A stretch of DNA of 62,000 bases from Mesostigma viride (taxonomy: Eukaryota > Streptophyta > Mesostigmatophyceae > Mesostigmatales > Mesostigmataceae). Under the pieces are notes generated by a model. The model ran no database searches. It had not been told where the DNA came from and was given only the letters and a program-made list of their open reading frames with translations. This document shows, piece by piece, positions 1-11,937 of the stretch; within the stretch, counting starts at the first letter, position 1, and each line of letters starts with the position of its first letter. The position numbers and the translations under genes are program-made. The stretch is from NCBI GenBank assembly GCA_009746045.1, contig RPFO01000104.1, forward strand, positions 1,432,155 through 1,494,154, read 5' to 3'.

Positions 1-170
1 GCGCTTGGCGAGCTCGGCCTCCTCGCGGAGGTCAAGCGTCTGCCGCTGGAGCTGGGCTGCGACGGCGGAGGTGGTGGAGGTGGTGTGCTGCTTAAGCATG
101 TCCGCCCAGGTCGTGATGGGAGGAGCATCGCCGGCCAGGCCAGCAGAGACACGGCCTATGAGGCAGCCCA
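1..170 (-). pseudogene. Possible gag-like coiled-coil fragment, open at window edge
   Basis: On the minus strand this stretch reads without a stop and gives a natural-looking peptide containing WADMLKQHTT and then a Gln/Glu/Arg-rich helix ending REEAELAKR. This is the kind of coiled coil found near the start of some retrotransposon gag proteins. It runs off the window, so neither length nor family can be settled. It opposes the gypsy element that follows, so it is probably a separate fragment. Weak call. Confidence 0.25.
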
Positions 171-320
171 AATCCCCTCACGTGTAGCAGAGTTAGAGAT
201 TAATCAGGATTTTAGCACCCCGCCTCTCCATGATAAAAACTATGATCATTTTTCCTATATTCCACAATCAGAGAAGCCTATACTGTTCCTCACACCTCTG
301 GTCACCACCCTGACTCTAAG

Positions 321-1440
321 GTGCCCTCACGTCCTCTTCCTAAGTCCTATCCTGCTCCTCATAATTGGTTACTGCCTGAGTATGTGCCTGTGGAAAAGAG
401 TGGGCCTATGGATAAAACTGATCCTTCTCGTGCATCTAAGCCCCCTCTCCTTCCCACCTTTGCTAGTGTGCCTAAGTTAGATACCAGTTCCACTCCTCAG
501 CAGTTTTTCACCTTTCTTATGCTCCTCACTCAGCAGACGGCCTCTTGGGAAGAGTATTATAGGTGGAAACTCCCTGATGCATGTTATTCTTTTCCCTCAT
601 TACCTCACCACTTGTGTGGCTCCTGCCCTTGTCACCCTCCTTCAATGTGAGTCCCTCGCGTCCCATGCATCCCCTAACTCAGTAGCAGAATTGTTTAGGA
701 GATTGGAAAATCATGTAGTGCCTCCAGACGCTGACTGGCAAGAGCGCCTTAGATTTGGATCCCTCGAGCAAGGCAATGAAACTTATAGGGAATACCAATG
801 GGAATTTGATGCCCAGATGGTACGCATTCTAGACCTCTCGGGTGCGGAAGTCCGTGCTCGCTTCTTGCAAGGTCTTAATAAAAACCTCTTGCGTGAAGTT
901 AAGAAACGGTTTTCTGCGTATAGTTTTCGTGACCTTCCTCTGGCTGCTGTTCCTACCCATCTCCTCCGTGTTGCTTATTTTATGTATGCTCCTGCTAGCC
1001 TGTCCGTACTAGGGTCCATAACCTTGTCCTCACTCCTGAAGAAGAAGAGGCATATGTAGAAGAATTAGATATCTGTGTTACCGATATACCTGCATTGGAT
1101 GTGTCTCACATCACGTGTTATCACTGTCATGAGGTGGGCCATCTTAAGAGGGAGTGCCCCAAGTTTCTTTCTGGCCCCCCTCATCCCAATGCCCACCCTC
1201 CGCGTACTCCTCAGCGGGCCTCTCCCCTTCGCCCACCCTCTGGTCGCTCCTCAACCCTCTAGGTTAAATGCTGTACAGACAGGCTCCTTAGTGAATCCCC
1301 ATTCTGATCAGGATGCCATCCCCTCTCAATACCCTCGTGATTCTCCAGCAATGGCTTTCTCACCGGGGTTTCCTCCAGGGTCGTTCCCTTGGATGATGTG
1401 GGGGGGGAGGGAAAACAGTAGACCTGTCAGCAGGGGGTAG
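321..1440 (+). pseudogene. gag: Gypsy gag, frameshifted
   Basis: The Pro/Ser-rich amino part (321-650) and the retrotrans_gag core (577-1059) lie in different frames, so the gene is broken. The core has the usual pattern (VAELFRRLENH, then WQERLRF and FLQGLNKNLLREV) of the capsid-like domain that assembles the cytoplasmic particle. A zinc knuckle of form CX2CX4HX4C (CYHCHEVGHLKREC) lies at about 1116-1157 in a third reading frame; it would bind the element RNA. Recognition rests on these motifs. Confidence 0.7.
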
Positions 1441-1482
1441 CCTGGTAAGGTCCTCAGCTAGTATCCCAAGCTCAGAAAATTT

Positions 1483-1818
1483 TTGTTTACCTGTTTTGTC
1501 ACTACTGTGGATGCTGCATCCTCTGCACCCCTACGTGTTCGTCCTTTGATGTTTCTAAATGGTGGCCTTACCGTTCCTACTACCGTGGTAGACCCTTTTC
1601 TGCATCCTCATGATATCCTCAATGTTTCTGTCCTCGTAGATAGTGGGGCTGCCAGCTCCTTTGTGAGCGAGGCCCTTGTTAGGAGACTAGGATTACATAG
1701 TAGCTATCCCTCATGCCTCTCATGTGACTGTGCACTATATATGCTGATGGTCGCACTAGTCACTCTCATGGTACGGTATCCTTACCACTCCTCATTCAGG
1801 GTCGCCAGATTAAATTAG
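1483..1818 (+). pseudogene. Gypsy retropepsin-like protease remnant
   Basis: The reading frame holds VSVLVDSGAASSFVSEALV, with the canonical catalytic D-S-G-A of retroviral-type aspartic proteases, followed by the usual hydrophobic strand. The carboxyl part, where ILG would be expected, is in another frame near 1850-1880 (VDVLLGLDWH). In an intact element this domain would cleave the Gag-Pol polyprotein. It follows gag and precedes RT, as in gypsy elements. Confidence 0.65.
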
Positions 1819-2429
1819 TGGCGACCATAGGCCCTAAAACGATTGTTGATGTATTGTTGGGCTTAGATTGGCATCAAGGCCATAAAATCACTATTAATTA
1901 TGACACTATTATGGTCCTAGGTTCGATTCCTTGCTGGTAGCTTCTAGGCTTTCTTACTTTACGTGTTCCGCGGAATCTTAGATATTTGGGCAGCTAGCGT
2001 TTTCACATTTGTTGCCTTCTGACGAGAACATGACACCATGGTTATAGTAAGCCTCGGGCCGGAGGCTAGCTGTTACCTGGTTCCCTGATAGCACCTATTA
2101 GCCCTGTTGCCGGAACGACACTGTAAGGTAGAGAATTTATCCTTAGTAGATGTAACCCCTATTGAGTTACCCGGTGATCCTCCTGTATGACCTATGGCTG
2201 GTCATTAATGACCAACAATGACAATAGATGTTTTATTGCGTATGTTCCTCCGTGTCTTACCAATGAAGTCCGTTACATGTCTATTATAGATTCCTCTCGG
2301 GTCTTTGAAGAAAAGACTCCCTCATACCCTCCTCCTCGTGTGGTTTTCTCCGATGTATCGTATCATTCGTATGGGCCCCTCCGAATTATAAGAGTTATAA
2401 CAAATACTTGTGTCGTTATTAGAAGCAGA

Positions 2430-3430
2430 TAAGGGATCTTAGTAATTCCCCATATTCTACCAGTGTTTTGCTAGTCCCTCTGCCCAATGGCAAATTTAGC
2501 CTAGTTACAGACTATTGTAAAGTTGATTATGATAATAGCCGTGCAAAATACTACGCAGACATCACTTCCTCATGGTCTAGTATTTTCCTTTCTTGGGCTG
2601 ATGCACATACTATGATTAATAACCCCTCCGTTTACGTGATTAGGTATAAGAAGTTTCACCTCTTTGAAGAAGCACAGCAGTTCTGTCTTTGGTATCAAAG
2701 AGACATTCATCAGCAGTTCATGTCTTTGGTATAGTCAAACCGACATAGGAATACATCCTCGTCCTGCAGGTCCTCCTACAATTCGTACAAAAGCTGTTCC
2801 TTCTCCATCTCATATCCCTGACATATTTCTTACTCCTTTACCTTCTCCAACCCACGAACGGGGTTTTCTTCCTCCTCTATTGAGACCCCTCTTACTGTGG
2901 AATTTGGTTCCTTATCAATCACGGTGACTAGGAAGGAGTGAGCGAAAATAATCCTTTCCTTTTTGCGTGGTTGAAGTTTTTGTTGTCAGCAGACTCCTTT
3001 CCTCGTCTTGCTAGATACCTCGAAACTGTTTGTATTAGCTACTGACTAGTAAGGTAGCCCTTGGGGGTGTTCTCCTCCAAGTCCCAGGTCATGGTTTGCA
3101 ACACATCGAATACATCTCTAGGACTATGTTACCTGCTGATCGCAACTACCCTGTTCACCAACAAGAGTTATTGGCTGTGGTATATTGCTGTCATGCATGG
3201 CAACATTTCCTTAAAGGTGCCCAGTTCGATGTCTGTATCAGTGAGCCTTGTGATGCTGACCCTTACCTGTTGGTTATTCAAACCGACCATCGTCCTCTGA
3301 TTCACCTTCTGTCACAACCCAACCTCACTCCTCGGCAAGCGCGGTGGATGGAATTCCGTGCGCAATTTGCCCCTGCAATACGTCAAGGGTGTAGATAATA
3401 TTGTCTGATGCTTTATCCCGACGTCCTGAC
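2430..3430 (+). pseudogene. Gypsy RT (heavily decayed) and RNase H
   Basis: Around 2468-2560 a fragment with VPLPNGKFSLVTDY matches the start of gypsy RT palm motifs, but most of RT is unreadable and the YxDD centre is not found. From about 3096 a much better preserved RNase H reads YISRTMLPADRNYPVHQQE, then TDHRPLIHLLSQPNL, then RQARWMEF, and ends with DALSRRPD after a stop near 3399. These are hallmarks of Ty3/gypsy RNase H and its connection domain. The region is inactive. Confidence 0.65.
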
Positions 3431-3939
3431 TATTCCTTTTTCGAGGATCTAGATGTCCTCACTACCACCCTCGTTCCTACTCCTCTTGGTGTTTTCCCCT
3501 ATGGTGACATCCCTCATGACGGGCAGTATACAGACTACCTTTTCCATACCTGTGTTCGTTTTCCTGATCTCCTCTCTCATGTGGGCCTTTCTCTTCGGTG
3601 TGAGGGCACACCTGTCACCTCGGTGGGGGGGAGGATACTAATAAAATTATTTCTTTTCCCCTCCGTCATGTGTCCACTAGGGCTGGGAAGTCGTTTGGTA
3701 ATCTTGTTCCTTCTAGTCCACCCCTCTTTTTGGTAAAGTTGTGGGTGACTTCCTGTAGAACCTTCTGTAGATGCCTCGGTAGCCAGTCCTACGTCAGATT
3801 TAGAGCGTCTTATCAGTGTTTACGGCCACTGAGCTGGAAGCCTTAGTCGCAATATCCTCACACCCTCGAAAATTCGGGAAGTACCCGTGCAAGTTTGTGG
3901 TGGCTTCTTGTATGTGCTGTTAAAGGATGATCCTCTGCA

Positions 3940-4540
3940 ATGACGTTTGTATTTTCCCCTTATTTGCCGCTCGTCCTTGTTGTTTGAGTTACATGATTTA
4001 GCTGCTCACCAGCTAGGGCGGGAAGCGTGTGCGGGATTTGGTAACCCGTTCATACTTCTGGCCCTCCCTCCTCAGCACTTGATGTGGATGAATATGTTGG
4101 TAGGACATGCCAATCATGCCAGGAGATGAAACCTAGTAATGTGGGTCAGATAGCGGATCGAGCCTCGTACCCTCCCTGATCCTTCTATAATGCCTTGGGA
4201 TTCCATTATGATGGATTTTGTGGATCCCTTTATACCAAAGGCAATGCGCAGATCCTCGTGTTTGTAGACCGCCTTACTAGACGTTGTCACCTTGTCCCTT
4301 GTCCCTTGGAGCTTACTGCTCGCGTGACTGTGCTCAGCTGTACCTTCTAAACGTTTATCGTTACCATGGGTTGAGCAGGCAGTTTATCTCCGATAAGGAC
4401 AAGCTGTTTACCTCGGACTTTTGGACAGAGTTCTTTGCTGCTATTGGTACTAAAGTGATGTTTGGCACTGCGTACCATTCCCCCTCCTCACGCCTAGTAG
4501 AGCGATTAAATAGAGTGGTAGAAGAAGCCCTATGACATTA
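3940..4540 (+). pseudogene. Gypsy integrase remnant
   Basis: Fragments in several frames match an integrase: a His-bearing segment near 3985 (LAAHQLG), a Cys pair near 4100-4125 (YVGRTCQSCQEMKPSN), a core start near 4195 (PWDSIMMDFVDPF) and a later segment with FISDKDKLFTSDFW at about 4380 that carries the second core Asp. The DDE core is recognisable but interrupted by several stops. Sequence from 4600 to 5800 is probably the 3' part of the element; I see no further known domain in it. Confidence 0.6.
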
Positions 4541-4716
4541 TGTAAATGGACCCGTCTGGTAGTGACTGGGAAGATTACCTATGTTTGGTTGAGTGAAAAC
4601 CTGCACAACCTCTAGATGTTTTCCTTCCTTGCCTTATGTTATTTCCTCTGGCTGTGGGTCGGTTGGTTGTCCCCCGCCCTCCGCAGCCATCATGTCAGAC
4701 GACGCCTGCTCAGCCA

Positions 4717-4812
4717 GCCGCTGTCGCTCCGTCCGTGGCTCCCTCCGTCGCGCATGCTCAGTCGGCCGCTGTCGCTCCGTCCGTGGCTCCCTCCGTCGCG
4801 CCTGTTCAGTCG
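4717..4812. repeat. Two tandem copies of a 48-bp unit
   Basis: Two consecutive 48-bp units starting gccgctgtcgctccgtccgt, nearly identical, with a third partial unit after them. They lie downstream of the integrase in the decayed gypsy element and encode an Ala/Val/Pro/Ser-rich stretch in one frame. Confidence 0.75.
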
Positions 4813-5814
4813 GCCGAGCCTCAGCGTCATCCAGATTTGGGCAAGGCGTCGACGGGCAAGTGGGTGTTTGACACTACCGAGGATACGTATGATTCGGCCA
4901 TGGGTGATTGGACCTCTAGCTGCCCGACCGGCCACGACGTCTTCCCCTGTCGCCGCTCCTGCCGCTACCGCTTCTTCCGTCGTGCCCGCCTCCGCCGTCA
5001 TCCACCAACCGCGCGTTGCTCCTGTTGGGAAGTCCTCAGCTTCGGTCACGCGTGTTAGCGAGAGTCGTGAGATCCGGCACGTGCGTTTGTGGCCTGTCAG
5101 TGTGGCCCGACAACGTGGAGCGTTTCCTGGACTTGTTTTTCACCTCCGTTGCTCGGGGTGAGCTGGTCTTCTATCGGTTCCTCCTGCGCGCCCTCCTTCT
5201 GCTGTCGGCAGAGCCCTTCGTGCGCTAGTTTTAGTGTGGGTTCCTGGACTGGGCCCGTGGTCAGGTCGTTCTCACGCAGCATAAGTATTACTGGGCCTTT
5301 CTGGGCCTTTTTCCTGATGGTGTGTGGGCCGATGTTTTCCTCACTGTAGATAGGCATGACAATGCCGATGATGTGGCCCACTACCAGGCGTATCTGGATG
5401 TTCTGCTGGCCTCGCGTGGCACTTACCAGACTGATGGCAACTAGATAGAGGGCCTTAGGCCCGACCTGAGGGTGTTGTCCCTCCGGTATATAGAGTCGCG
5501 ATCTGGGCTTGGCCAGTCGGTTGGCCGTTCTCTGTCCTCAGTGTGAACATTGTTTCCTACGCGTGTCCTGCCTAGTGCCGTCCCTCCCGGCAAGCCTCCG
5601 TGCAAGGCAGTTAGGGGAGCCTCACACCCGGCGTGGTGCTGGTGATCCCTACACCGTTTGGGGTGGACCCGAGGTTAACATGTTTTTGCTTTGGGCCTTG
5701 GATGGTCAGTCGATTGTGTTACGCTTGTGTTGGGTGCGTTAGGTTGAATTCCTACCCCTTTGGTTTCCTCCCTGTACGTAGGGAGAGGGCTCCCTACCTT
5801 TGTGGGGGGGGAGG

Positions 5815-6397
5815 TGTTACGTCGCGTAACTTTTGTTGTTGTTACGGACGTAAATTAGGTCCTTTGTTGCCTCAGCCATTCCGGAACAGTTCGCTGACTT
5901 TCCTAGGCTTACGTGTAGTTAGGACCTTTTGGCCGGTCGGTACCGGGCCTTGTGACGTGGCAATTGTACAGTATGGTGGTTCGAATCAGAGTATGGTGGT
6001 TCGGTGCAGTCGCGCCGCGCTGCGTACTTTAGTAGTGGTCCTTTTATCCTGCGTGTGAACCTTGTGGACGTGCGTTGGTCCTGTAGGCGAGGGTCGATGT
6101 CGGCCCGAGCATACACGCCTGTCGGCGATCATTTATGCAGCAGTTGTCCTTCGTGAATGGCACCCGGCGTGTGTTATGAATTAACACATATTAGCTAGGG
6201 TCATGGCAGTGTAGTATTGTTTCCTTCGTAGTACCCTGGTTTTATTCGGTGTATGGCGTATAATAATAGAATGCATTGAGAACAGAGTCGTCACGTCCCA
6301 GGTCTTTCCACAACATAGCTCCTCATCACTAGGTCCCTCACTAGTTTAGGTGAAGTCAGGCTAGGCGTTTGGAATAGAGAGGAGCCAGGGCGTAACA
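5815..6397 (+). repeat. 3' LTR of the gypsy element
   Basis: The segment starts TGTTACGTCGCG directly after a purine tract (ggggggggagg, 5803-5813) and ends GGGCGTAACA. The inverted ends TGTTACG/CGTAACA and the polypurine tract are as expected for an LTR. No second copy is in the window for comparison, so the boundaries rest on the termini alone. Confidence 0.6.
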
Positions 6398-9300
6398 CTG
6401 CCCCCTCTAGGAGCTTTGGCGGGACGTGTATCTAACTGAAAACCGTACGTATAACAGGCAGCACATTCGTAATGAGGATTGGTACGCTGATTTGCCGTAT
6501 GTTTCCCACATTCTTAGGCACAGGCGCCTGGCCCGCACAGATCAGGTAGACACACGTACCAGATAGACTAGCTGGCACCAAGCGCGCCCAGCCAGGGCTT
6601 TACGTCCTCACCTGGCGTGCCACAGGCCGCGCGCCGCATGCGCAGGGCCGCCTGACCCGTGGACTTTTCGTGATAGACTCGGCATGGACATGTGCTACCC
6701 TAGACGGGACGGGCTCACACCCGGGCAACCTCCTGGTTTGTCTGTAATATGGAGGCAGATGGTACGCAAGGATAGATGGCAAGTAGTGATGAAGGAGACC
6801 ACCCGGGCAAGTCTGTGGGGGCTCCGCGTGTGACCGTGTATGGCATTCATAACGATTCGGGCCATGGTGCCCACAACCCTGTAACGAGGACCTAGATAGC
6901 TTACACCATCCATTCCATCCCATGTTCCCCTCCCACTGAGGACTTATGCTCACGTGACGCAGTCACGTGTCTATTAATTAATTAATTATTTGCAGGCTGC
7001 CTGCTAATAGTTAGATCATCCTCTTGTCGGTATCAAGGAGACATCCAGCGCAGGCCAGAGTGTTTCGAGCCTGACTGGCCGGGAGTGTGTGGGGGTAAGC
7101 ACCATTGCTGCGATCGCTCTCCCACCATTTACGAGGAAATACCCGCAAATGGGAAACCACTGAAAAGGTCTAGCTAGTCAGTCATTATGTTATCCATGCC
7201 ATGATTCCAAACGTCCAAGAACTGCACACGGTATATTGATGGTGGTCACCGCGGCCGGCCACTGCCCCACCACGGGTCATTCGTCAGCGGCATTCGACAG
7301 TCAGACATGACCGTGAAAAGGACTTGACGACAACCGGCCATGGACAGGTTCCGACGGCCAGCTTTGTTATGTTATCTTTGTCGTGGACTTGAAACAAGGG
7401 CAAAGCTTTCACATCTTCCTCTGAGCACCTTCATCCCCAGGTCAAGGCGAAACACACGCCCTGATCAAGCATGCTGTTTCCGGCCCCACCGTCTAGGTCA
7501 TCTAGTCGCTCCACACGTACGCCAGCCATAATTTCAATGCACAAGGATACACATTTCCATCACCATTCATCTTCATCATCCTGAACGACTCGAAAACGCG
7601 GAAAAGATAACGGCAGGCTCGAGCTACCATGGTCCGGATTCTCCCGATTTCTGGCCTGCGCTGGTTGTCTCTTTGATGTATATATGGTTTACTATACTGT
7701 ACGAGCTACCAGATTCCTAGGATATATTAATTAATTAATTAATTAGACTCGTGCTCCTGTTGGGGAGTCACGGAACATTAACCCTGATGGATGGATGGGT
7801 GCAAACAGTCCTACCGGTCTAATCTATCTACAACAGCTACCTACAACATCTATCTAAAGCTATCAACATCAACTCTACCCTAGGGGATCTGTCTGGCGTG
7901 CCTCCCACGGGTTTGCACACGCGCTAGGAGATATAGTAACCTCAATTGTGCTCCACCACAGTGCTGAACGTGGCGACTACCCGGTTTATCAGGCTTGTGA
8001 AAGCTGCCTTGGCGGAGCTCGCCCAGGTGGTATTTTCAAGGCATTTTTAGCCAGACGTGCCTTGCAACATATAGTATCCCGCAGAGATACCGGCATGCAG
8101 CATCCAAAGTCCGGAGAGACCTGCAGTTTTCAGTTTTTTCACAGGTGAACTGTCATGCACCACTACTTATGGGGACTGGTGCGGCGGATTATTATACTAT
8201 ACGTGATACGTCCTTGTGTCAGTAGTCCTCCATCAACCTCTTCGTTTGGCCAACCCCGATCAGATCCTGCTTTGTGACACACAGCATGCCAAGACACAAG
8301 GCAGGCATTCGTGGGTTCCTGTTCTGTTCAGCATTCGTCGGCCTCGGTTAACGTACATGGTTAGTCCAGGGTAACGTGATTGTCAGCAAGGGCAGACCTG
8401 GGCTTTATCGGTTGTATATCCGTGCTTTTATGACAGCTGTCAATGCAACAGCTCCTGGCCACATGCAAGCGATGATTTGAGTGAGTATCAACGTTTCTCC
8501 CTACGGACGCCGACGGCCTCAGTTCGACCTCTTGCATCGAGCGCTAGCCTGGCATACCACCAAACCCGTGGAGCTGGCCATGCACGGAATAGTAAAGTAA
8601 GAATGTAATCATAAAGAAGGTCCTGGTACATGCAGGCACACCCTCCGCCAATCCTCTCTCAGCTGGGGCTTGATGTGACAAAACATGCAGCTTGCATGTC
8701 GTAGGACGTGAGGTGTTGCCCTGGGGACGCAAGTGACCAGGGACCCCTGCTGCGTACACGAACGGCTGCAACACCTGGCACGATGACGTGCAGTGACGTG
8801 GCCAATTCTCAGATTGTGCTGATGCTGTTCCCCGGCAATGACATACGGGGCATTCTCAGGGGGGCTTGACTTGCCCGCGTCCTGCTCAGTACCTTGCGAG
8901 ATCAGACTTTAGTTGATCCCTCGGGCTGCTGCAGCCACCCCGAGGGCATCATCATCATCTGCAGCAATTAGCTCGAGGGGGAAGCCGGGTGAAGTATGCC
9001 ATGGTCGCGTGTTCAGCTAACAGCCACCCCCTAGCGTGCTGCAAGCTTATCTGCTAGGCCGTGCATGTCTTTTGGCTTTCCAGGTAGCAGTGCTGTGACT
9101 ACTAAAGATTAACTGCGATGGCTACTACCTGGTTGCCGGGGCGTGCCCCTGTCTTCTACTCACAACCACGCTTGTGATTACCAGCTCTGTGCTCAGTCAG
9201 ACTCACCCCTCATGAACAAAAACAGCGACACCGCTTATCCCAAACAGGGGTTTATCCCAAACAGGAGCTTATGCCAAACAGGAGCGTATCCCAAACAGGA

Positions 9301-9546
9301 GCTTAAGCCAAACAGGAGCGTATCCCAGCTGTCGTGCACACAGGCATCCACTTCACCCAATGCGCCCACATACAGTGTCGCGCAAAACAGTCCTCTCATG
9401 CCACGATAACGTCTCGAGTCCCCACCCTCACCCTGCTCCCTGGGTGACAACGGCACCAGCTACCTTTCCATGCCAGTCCATACCTGTAGGCCCTATGATG
9501 ATGGCCCCGTATCTGTACCGCGCTGGATGCCTCCACGCCCCCCTAC
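6398..9546. other. Host intergenic or intronic DNA with no recognisable gene
   Basis: No convincing coding region was found on either strand. ORFs here are short and have no recognisable motifs. The stretch holds short TAAT runs near 6971-6990 and 7726-7744. A small terminal exon of the neighbouring spliced gene could be hidden here but I could not place it. Confidence 0.5.
9237..9330. repeat. Short tandem repeat, about 17-18 bp unit
   Basis: Five or six imperfect copies of a unit built on ccaaacaggagc with alternating gtatc/ttatg/ttaag ends. Non-coding; it lies downstream of the last identified exon of the spliced minus-strand gene. Confidence 0.75.
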
Positions 9547-9661
9547 CTGTATCGCGCGGTTCTTGGCGCGCGTCTCTGCCGTCGCTGGCACATCGCTGTT
9601 GACCTTGGTGAACTTCTTCTCGCGCCGGTCACACGACCCGTAGCCATCGGAGAAGCGGCCG
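9547..9661 (-). CDS. Exon 4 of spliced host gene (ATAETRAKNRAI family)
   Basis: This 115-nt exon encodes GRFSDGYGSCDRREKKFTK and then ATAETRAKNRAIQ. On the minus strand it is preceded by an acceptor CAG (9664-9662) and followed by a donor GTAGGG (9546-9541). Its first base completes the Asn codon left open by exon 3, and it ends in phase 0. The ATAETRAKNRAI block resembles a signature I know from phage, archaeal and algal proteins proposed to act in single-strand DNA annealing; that functional link is a suggestion only. The following exon was not found. Confidence 0.7.
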
Positions 9662-10246
9662 CTGCCACGCACCAGGCAAGGTATGTGGGCGTGGGGGGAG
9701 CGGATGAGGGGAGCGGATGATGGTTGGGCAGTAAGGGAGGTAAAGGATGCAAGGTGCCGAGTGCAGCGCGCGCGGGGCCAGGGGCAGGTGAGATGCGAGG
9801 CGTGCTGAAGAGAACGCGCCACTTGTAGGAAAAATCGCTCAGGTTGTATGAGGAGATGACATGAGTGCGATTGGGATGGTTGGTGGGGTGGCTATCGCCC
9901 TCGGGTGGCGGGGACTGCTTCGCTGGTATACCGGCGCTGCTGTCATTACAAAGATGCCACACCGATGTGATTCCACAAACAAGTCACTGCCCACCATCTA
10001 GCTAGAAATAAGAATTGTATAGCTCGCTATTCGCATGGTCTAGCCAGCATTGTCAAGCTCGCAATAAGCTTTGAGAAGCAACACATGGCTCCATCCACCA
10101 CGCTCCAGCCGCCACCCGCCATGATGCATTCTACACTCACTCCCCGATTCCCATCGCCAGCAGCCACCCACTTTTCCTGCACCACCTGGCCAGCCTCCCC
10201 CATGGGGACAAACCACAACCAACGCCAGGGCCCCCATGAATGCATG

Positions 10247-10450
10247 GACCAACACAGGCGCGACAACAGCATGTCCGCATGCAACCAGCACAAGCACGAC
10301 AACAGTATGTCCACAAAAAAACCAGCACAAGTGCGAAAAAAGCATGTCCACATACAACCAGCACAAGTGCGGCAACAGAATGTCCGCCTACAACCAGCAC
10401 AAGCCCGACAAAAGTATGTCCACATAAAACCAGCACAAGCGCAGCAAGGG
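10247..10450. repeat. 36-bp minisatellite inside intron 3
   Basis: Five full and one partial copies of a 36-37-bp unit beginning accagcacaag and containing atgtccacat. It lies between exon 3 and exon 4 of the minus-strand gene, hence in an intron. The open frames across it in several phases are a by-product of the repeat. Confidence 0.85.
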
Positions 10451-10579
10451 CGACCCCCCAATGCGCCGATGGCAGCCAGTCTCGGTATAGCCACCGCAAG
10501 CTCAGCATAGCCACCGCAACCTCAGCGAGTAGACCTACCACCCACTTTGTGAGTGAGTCAAGCATGCCACCCCACCCAC

Positions 10580-10700
10580 TTGGCGAGCGACGCGCGCACG
10601 AGGCACTCGGAGCGGATGACGCATCCGCCGTCATCAAAGGTGGAGTCGATCTTGCGGATCTCCAGCGAGACGCCGAACAGGGACGCGATCTTGCGCCACC
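10580..10700 (-). CDS. Exon 3 of spliced host gene
   Basis: This 121-nt exon encodes WRKIASLFGVSLEIRKIDS followed by FDDGGCVIRSECLVRASLA. It is preceded on the minus strand by acceptor CACCCACCAG (10710-10701) and followed by donor GTGGGT (10579-10574). Its first two bases complete the Gly codon begun by exon 2 (phase 1), and it leaves phase 2 for exon 4. The combination FIKRSG|WRKI...V...VRASLAN|GR...DG fits a single continuous domain. The choice of GTGGGT as donor rests on this phase match. Confidence 0.7.
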
Positions 10701-10799
10701 CTGGTGGGTGTGTGGCATTTGTGGTTCGGGGGGCAGGGGGGGAGCAGAGGAGGGGGGGGAGGAAGCAGTGATTCGATTAAGGTTTTTGTTGCTAGTGGC

Positions 10800-11580
10800 G
10801 CTAGGCCACTTGTGGCGTTTTGAACCACAAAAACTTCCGTTAACTCGGCCAATGTGTGGCTTTAAGCCAATGAAAATTGGGCTTGGCACGGCCACGTGTG
10901 GCGGGCTGGCTTTCCAACCATTCATTGGTGCAGCAAAGCCTGCCAAACAAGTAGAACGGCGGGGTCAGCGCGGCGCGGCGGCGTACTGGCTGAGTATACA
11001 GGGCGGGTCTCTGCCTGCCGGCCACCAGTGTAGATTAATCCTCAGTTCGACGCATTTCGCCGCACTTGCTCGTTTGTGTTCGTACTTTTGCGTACTTTTT
11101 CGTACTTTTTTATATCGTTGTCGCAATGATTCGGTCCCCATTCTCGACGATGGATTCGAGGATACTGTCGTCTCTAAGACACTGCTCCGAAGACGATGAT
11201 TTTGATTGGACAAGACTTTGGTTGATTCTTGTAATACAATTCTACCTAGCTCACTGCACCGGTCTAGCTCACTACGGTAGTCACTGCTCAGTGCCCAGCC
11301 TGTCCAGCGGCCAGCGGGCCACTTGGCGCTACTAACATGCACTAAGCGGTATGCACTGTTGCACTTTTCTAAAGGGAGATTCGTGGCGGAACGCCGGCCG
11401 GAAGTTTGGCTGACACTGCCAATTGTGGCGTAACCTGTACTAGAGTGAACTTCAGGCACAGCCACTCTGTGGCGAAACGAAACTAGAAAGTAGAACAGCA
11501 CGGCCAGTTTGTGGCTTCTTGGGGGCCTTGTCAAATAGGGTGGCACCGCCACATTTTACCAAAAAAAGTGCCACACCGCC
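10800..11580. repeat. Degenerate 42-44-bp periodic repeat in intron 2
   Basis: The motif GCCANnnTGTGGC recurs at 10811, 10855 and 10897 (spacings 44 and 42) and again, as CGTGGC or TGTGGC, at 11382, 11424, 11468 and 11510 (spacings 42, 44 and 42). Reverse-complement forms (caccgccaca) follow near 11550-11590. The units are diverged but keep the inverted GCCA/TGGC core, so each can form a small stem. The array lies within an intron of the spliced gene. Confidence 0.6.
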
Positions 11581-11668
11581 ACATTTGGCGGCATATCGCC
11601 ACTAATCGAAACACTGGGAGGAAGGAACACGGGTGAACATGAAGGAAGGGGAGGGGACATGCAGCGAA

Positions 11669-11937
11669 GGGAGGGAGGGAGGGAGGGAAGGAGGGAGGGA
11701 GGGAGGGGGGAGGGAGGGAGGGAGGGAGGGAGGGAGGGAGGGAGGGAGGGAGGGAGGGAGGGAGGAGGGAGGGAGGGAGGGAGGGAGGGAGGGAGGGAGG
11801 GAGGGAGGGAGGGAGGGAGGGAGGGAGGGAGGGAGGGAGGGAGGGAGGGAGGGAGGGAGGGAGGGAGGGAGGGAGGGAGGGAGGGAGGGAGGGAGGAGGG
11901 AGGGAGGGAGGGAGGGAGGGAGGGAGGGAGGGAGGGG
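11669..11937. repeat. (GGGA)n microsatellite
   Basis: About 270 bp of nearly pure gggagggagg, with a few one-base interruptions. All long ORFs here (Glu/Gly-rich on plus, Pro/Ser/Leu-rich on minus) are artefacts of the repeat. It lies in intron 2 of the minus-strand gene. Confidence 0.95.

Larger units (their letters stand above)
190..6397 (+). mobile_element. Decayed Ty3/gypsy LTR retrotransposon
   Basis: In order along the plus strand lie a retrotransposon gag core with a CCHC knuckle, a retropepsin with DSGAASSF, RT remnants, an RNase H with the gypsy-type TDHRPL motif followed by DALSRRP, an integrase with a CQSCQ zinc half, and a TGTTACG...CGTAACA LTR. The order PR-RT-RH-INT is that of Ty3/gypsy. 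Every domain is broken by stops and frameshifts. No 5' LTR is seen, so the 5' end lies outside the window or was lost; the left limit is approximate. Confidence 0.85.

Noticed and set aside
5840-6116. Coding ORFs on both strands over the gypsy LTR
   Set aside because: Inside the LTR and without motifs.
10137-11199. Long ORFs of 269 and 319 aa on both strands
   Set aside because: Open frames through the 36-bp minisatellite and intron; only exon 3 in another frame has coding character.
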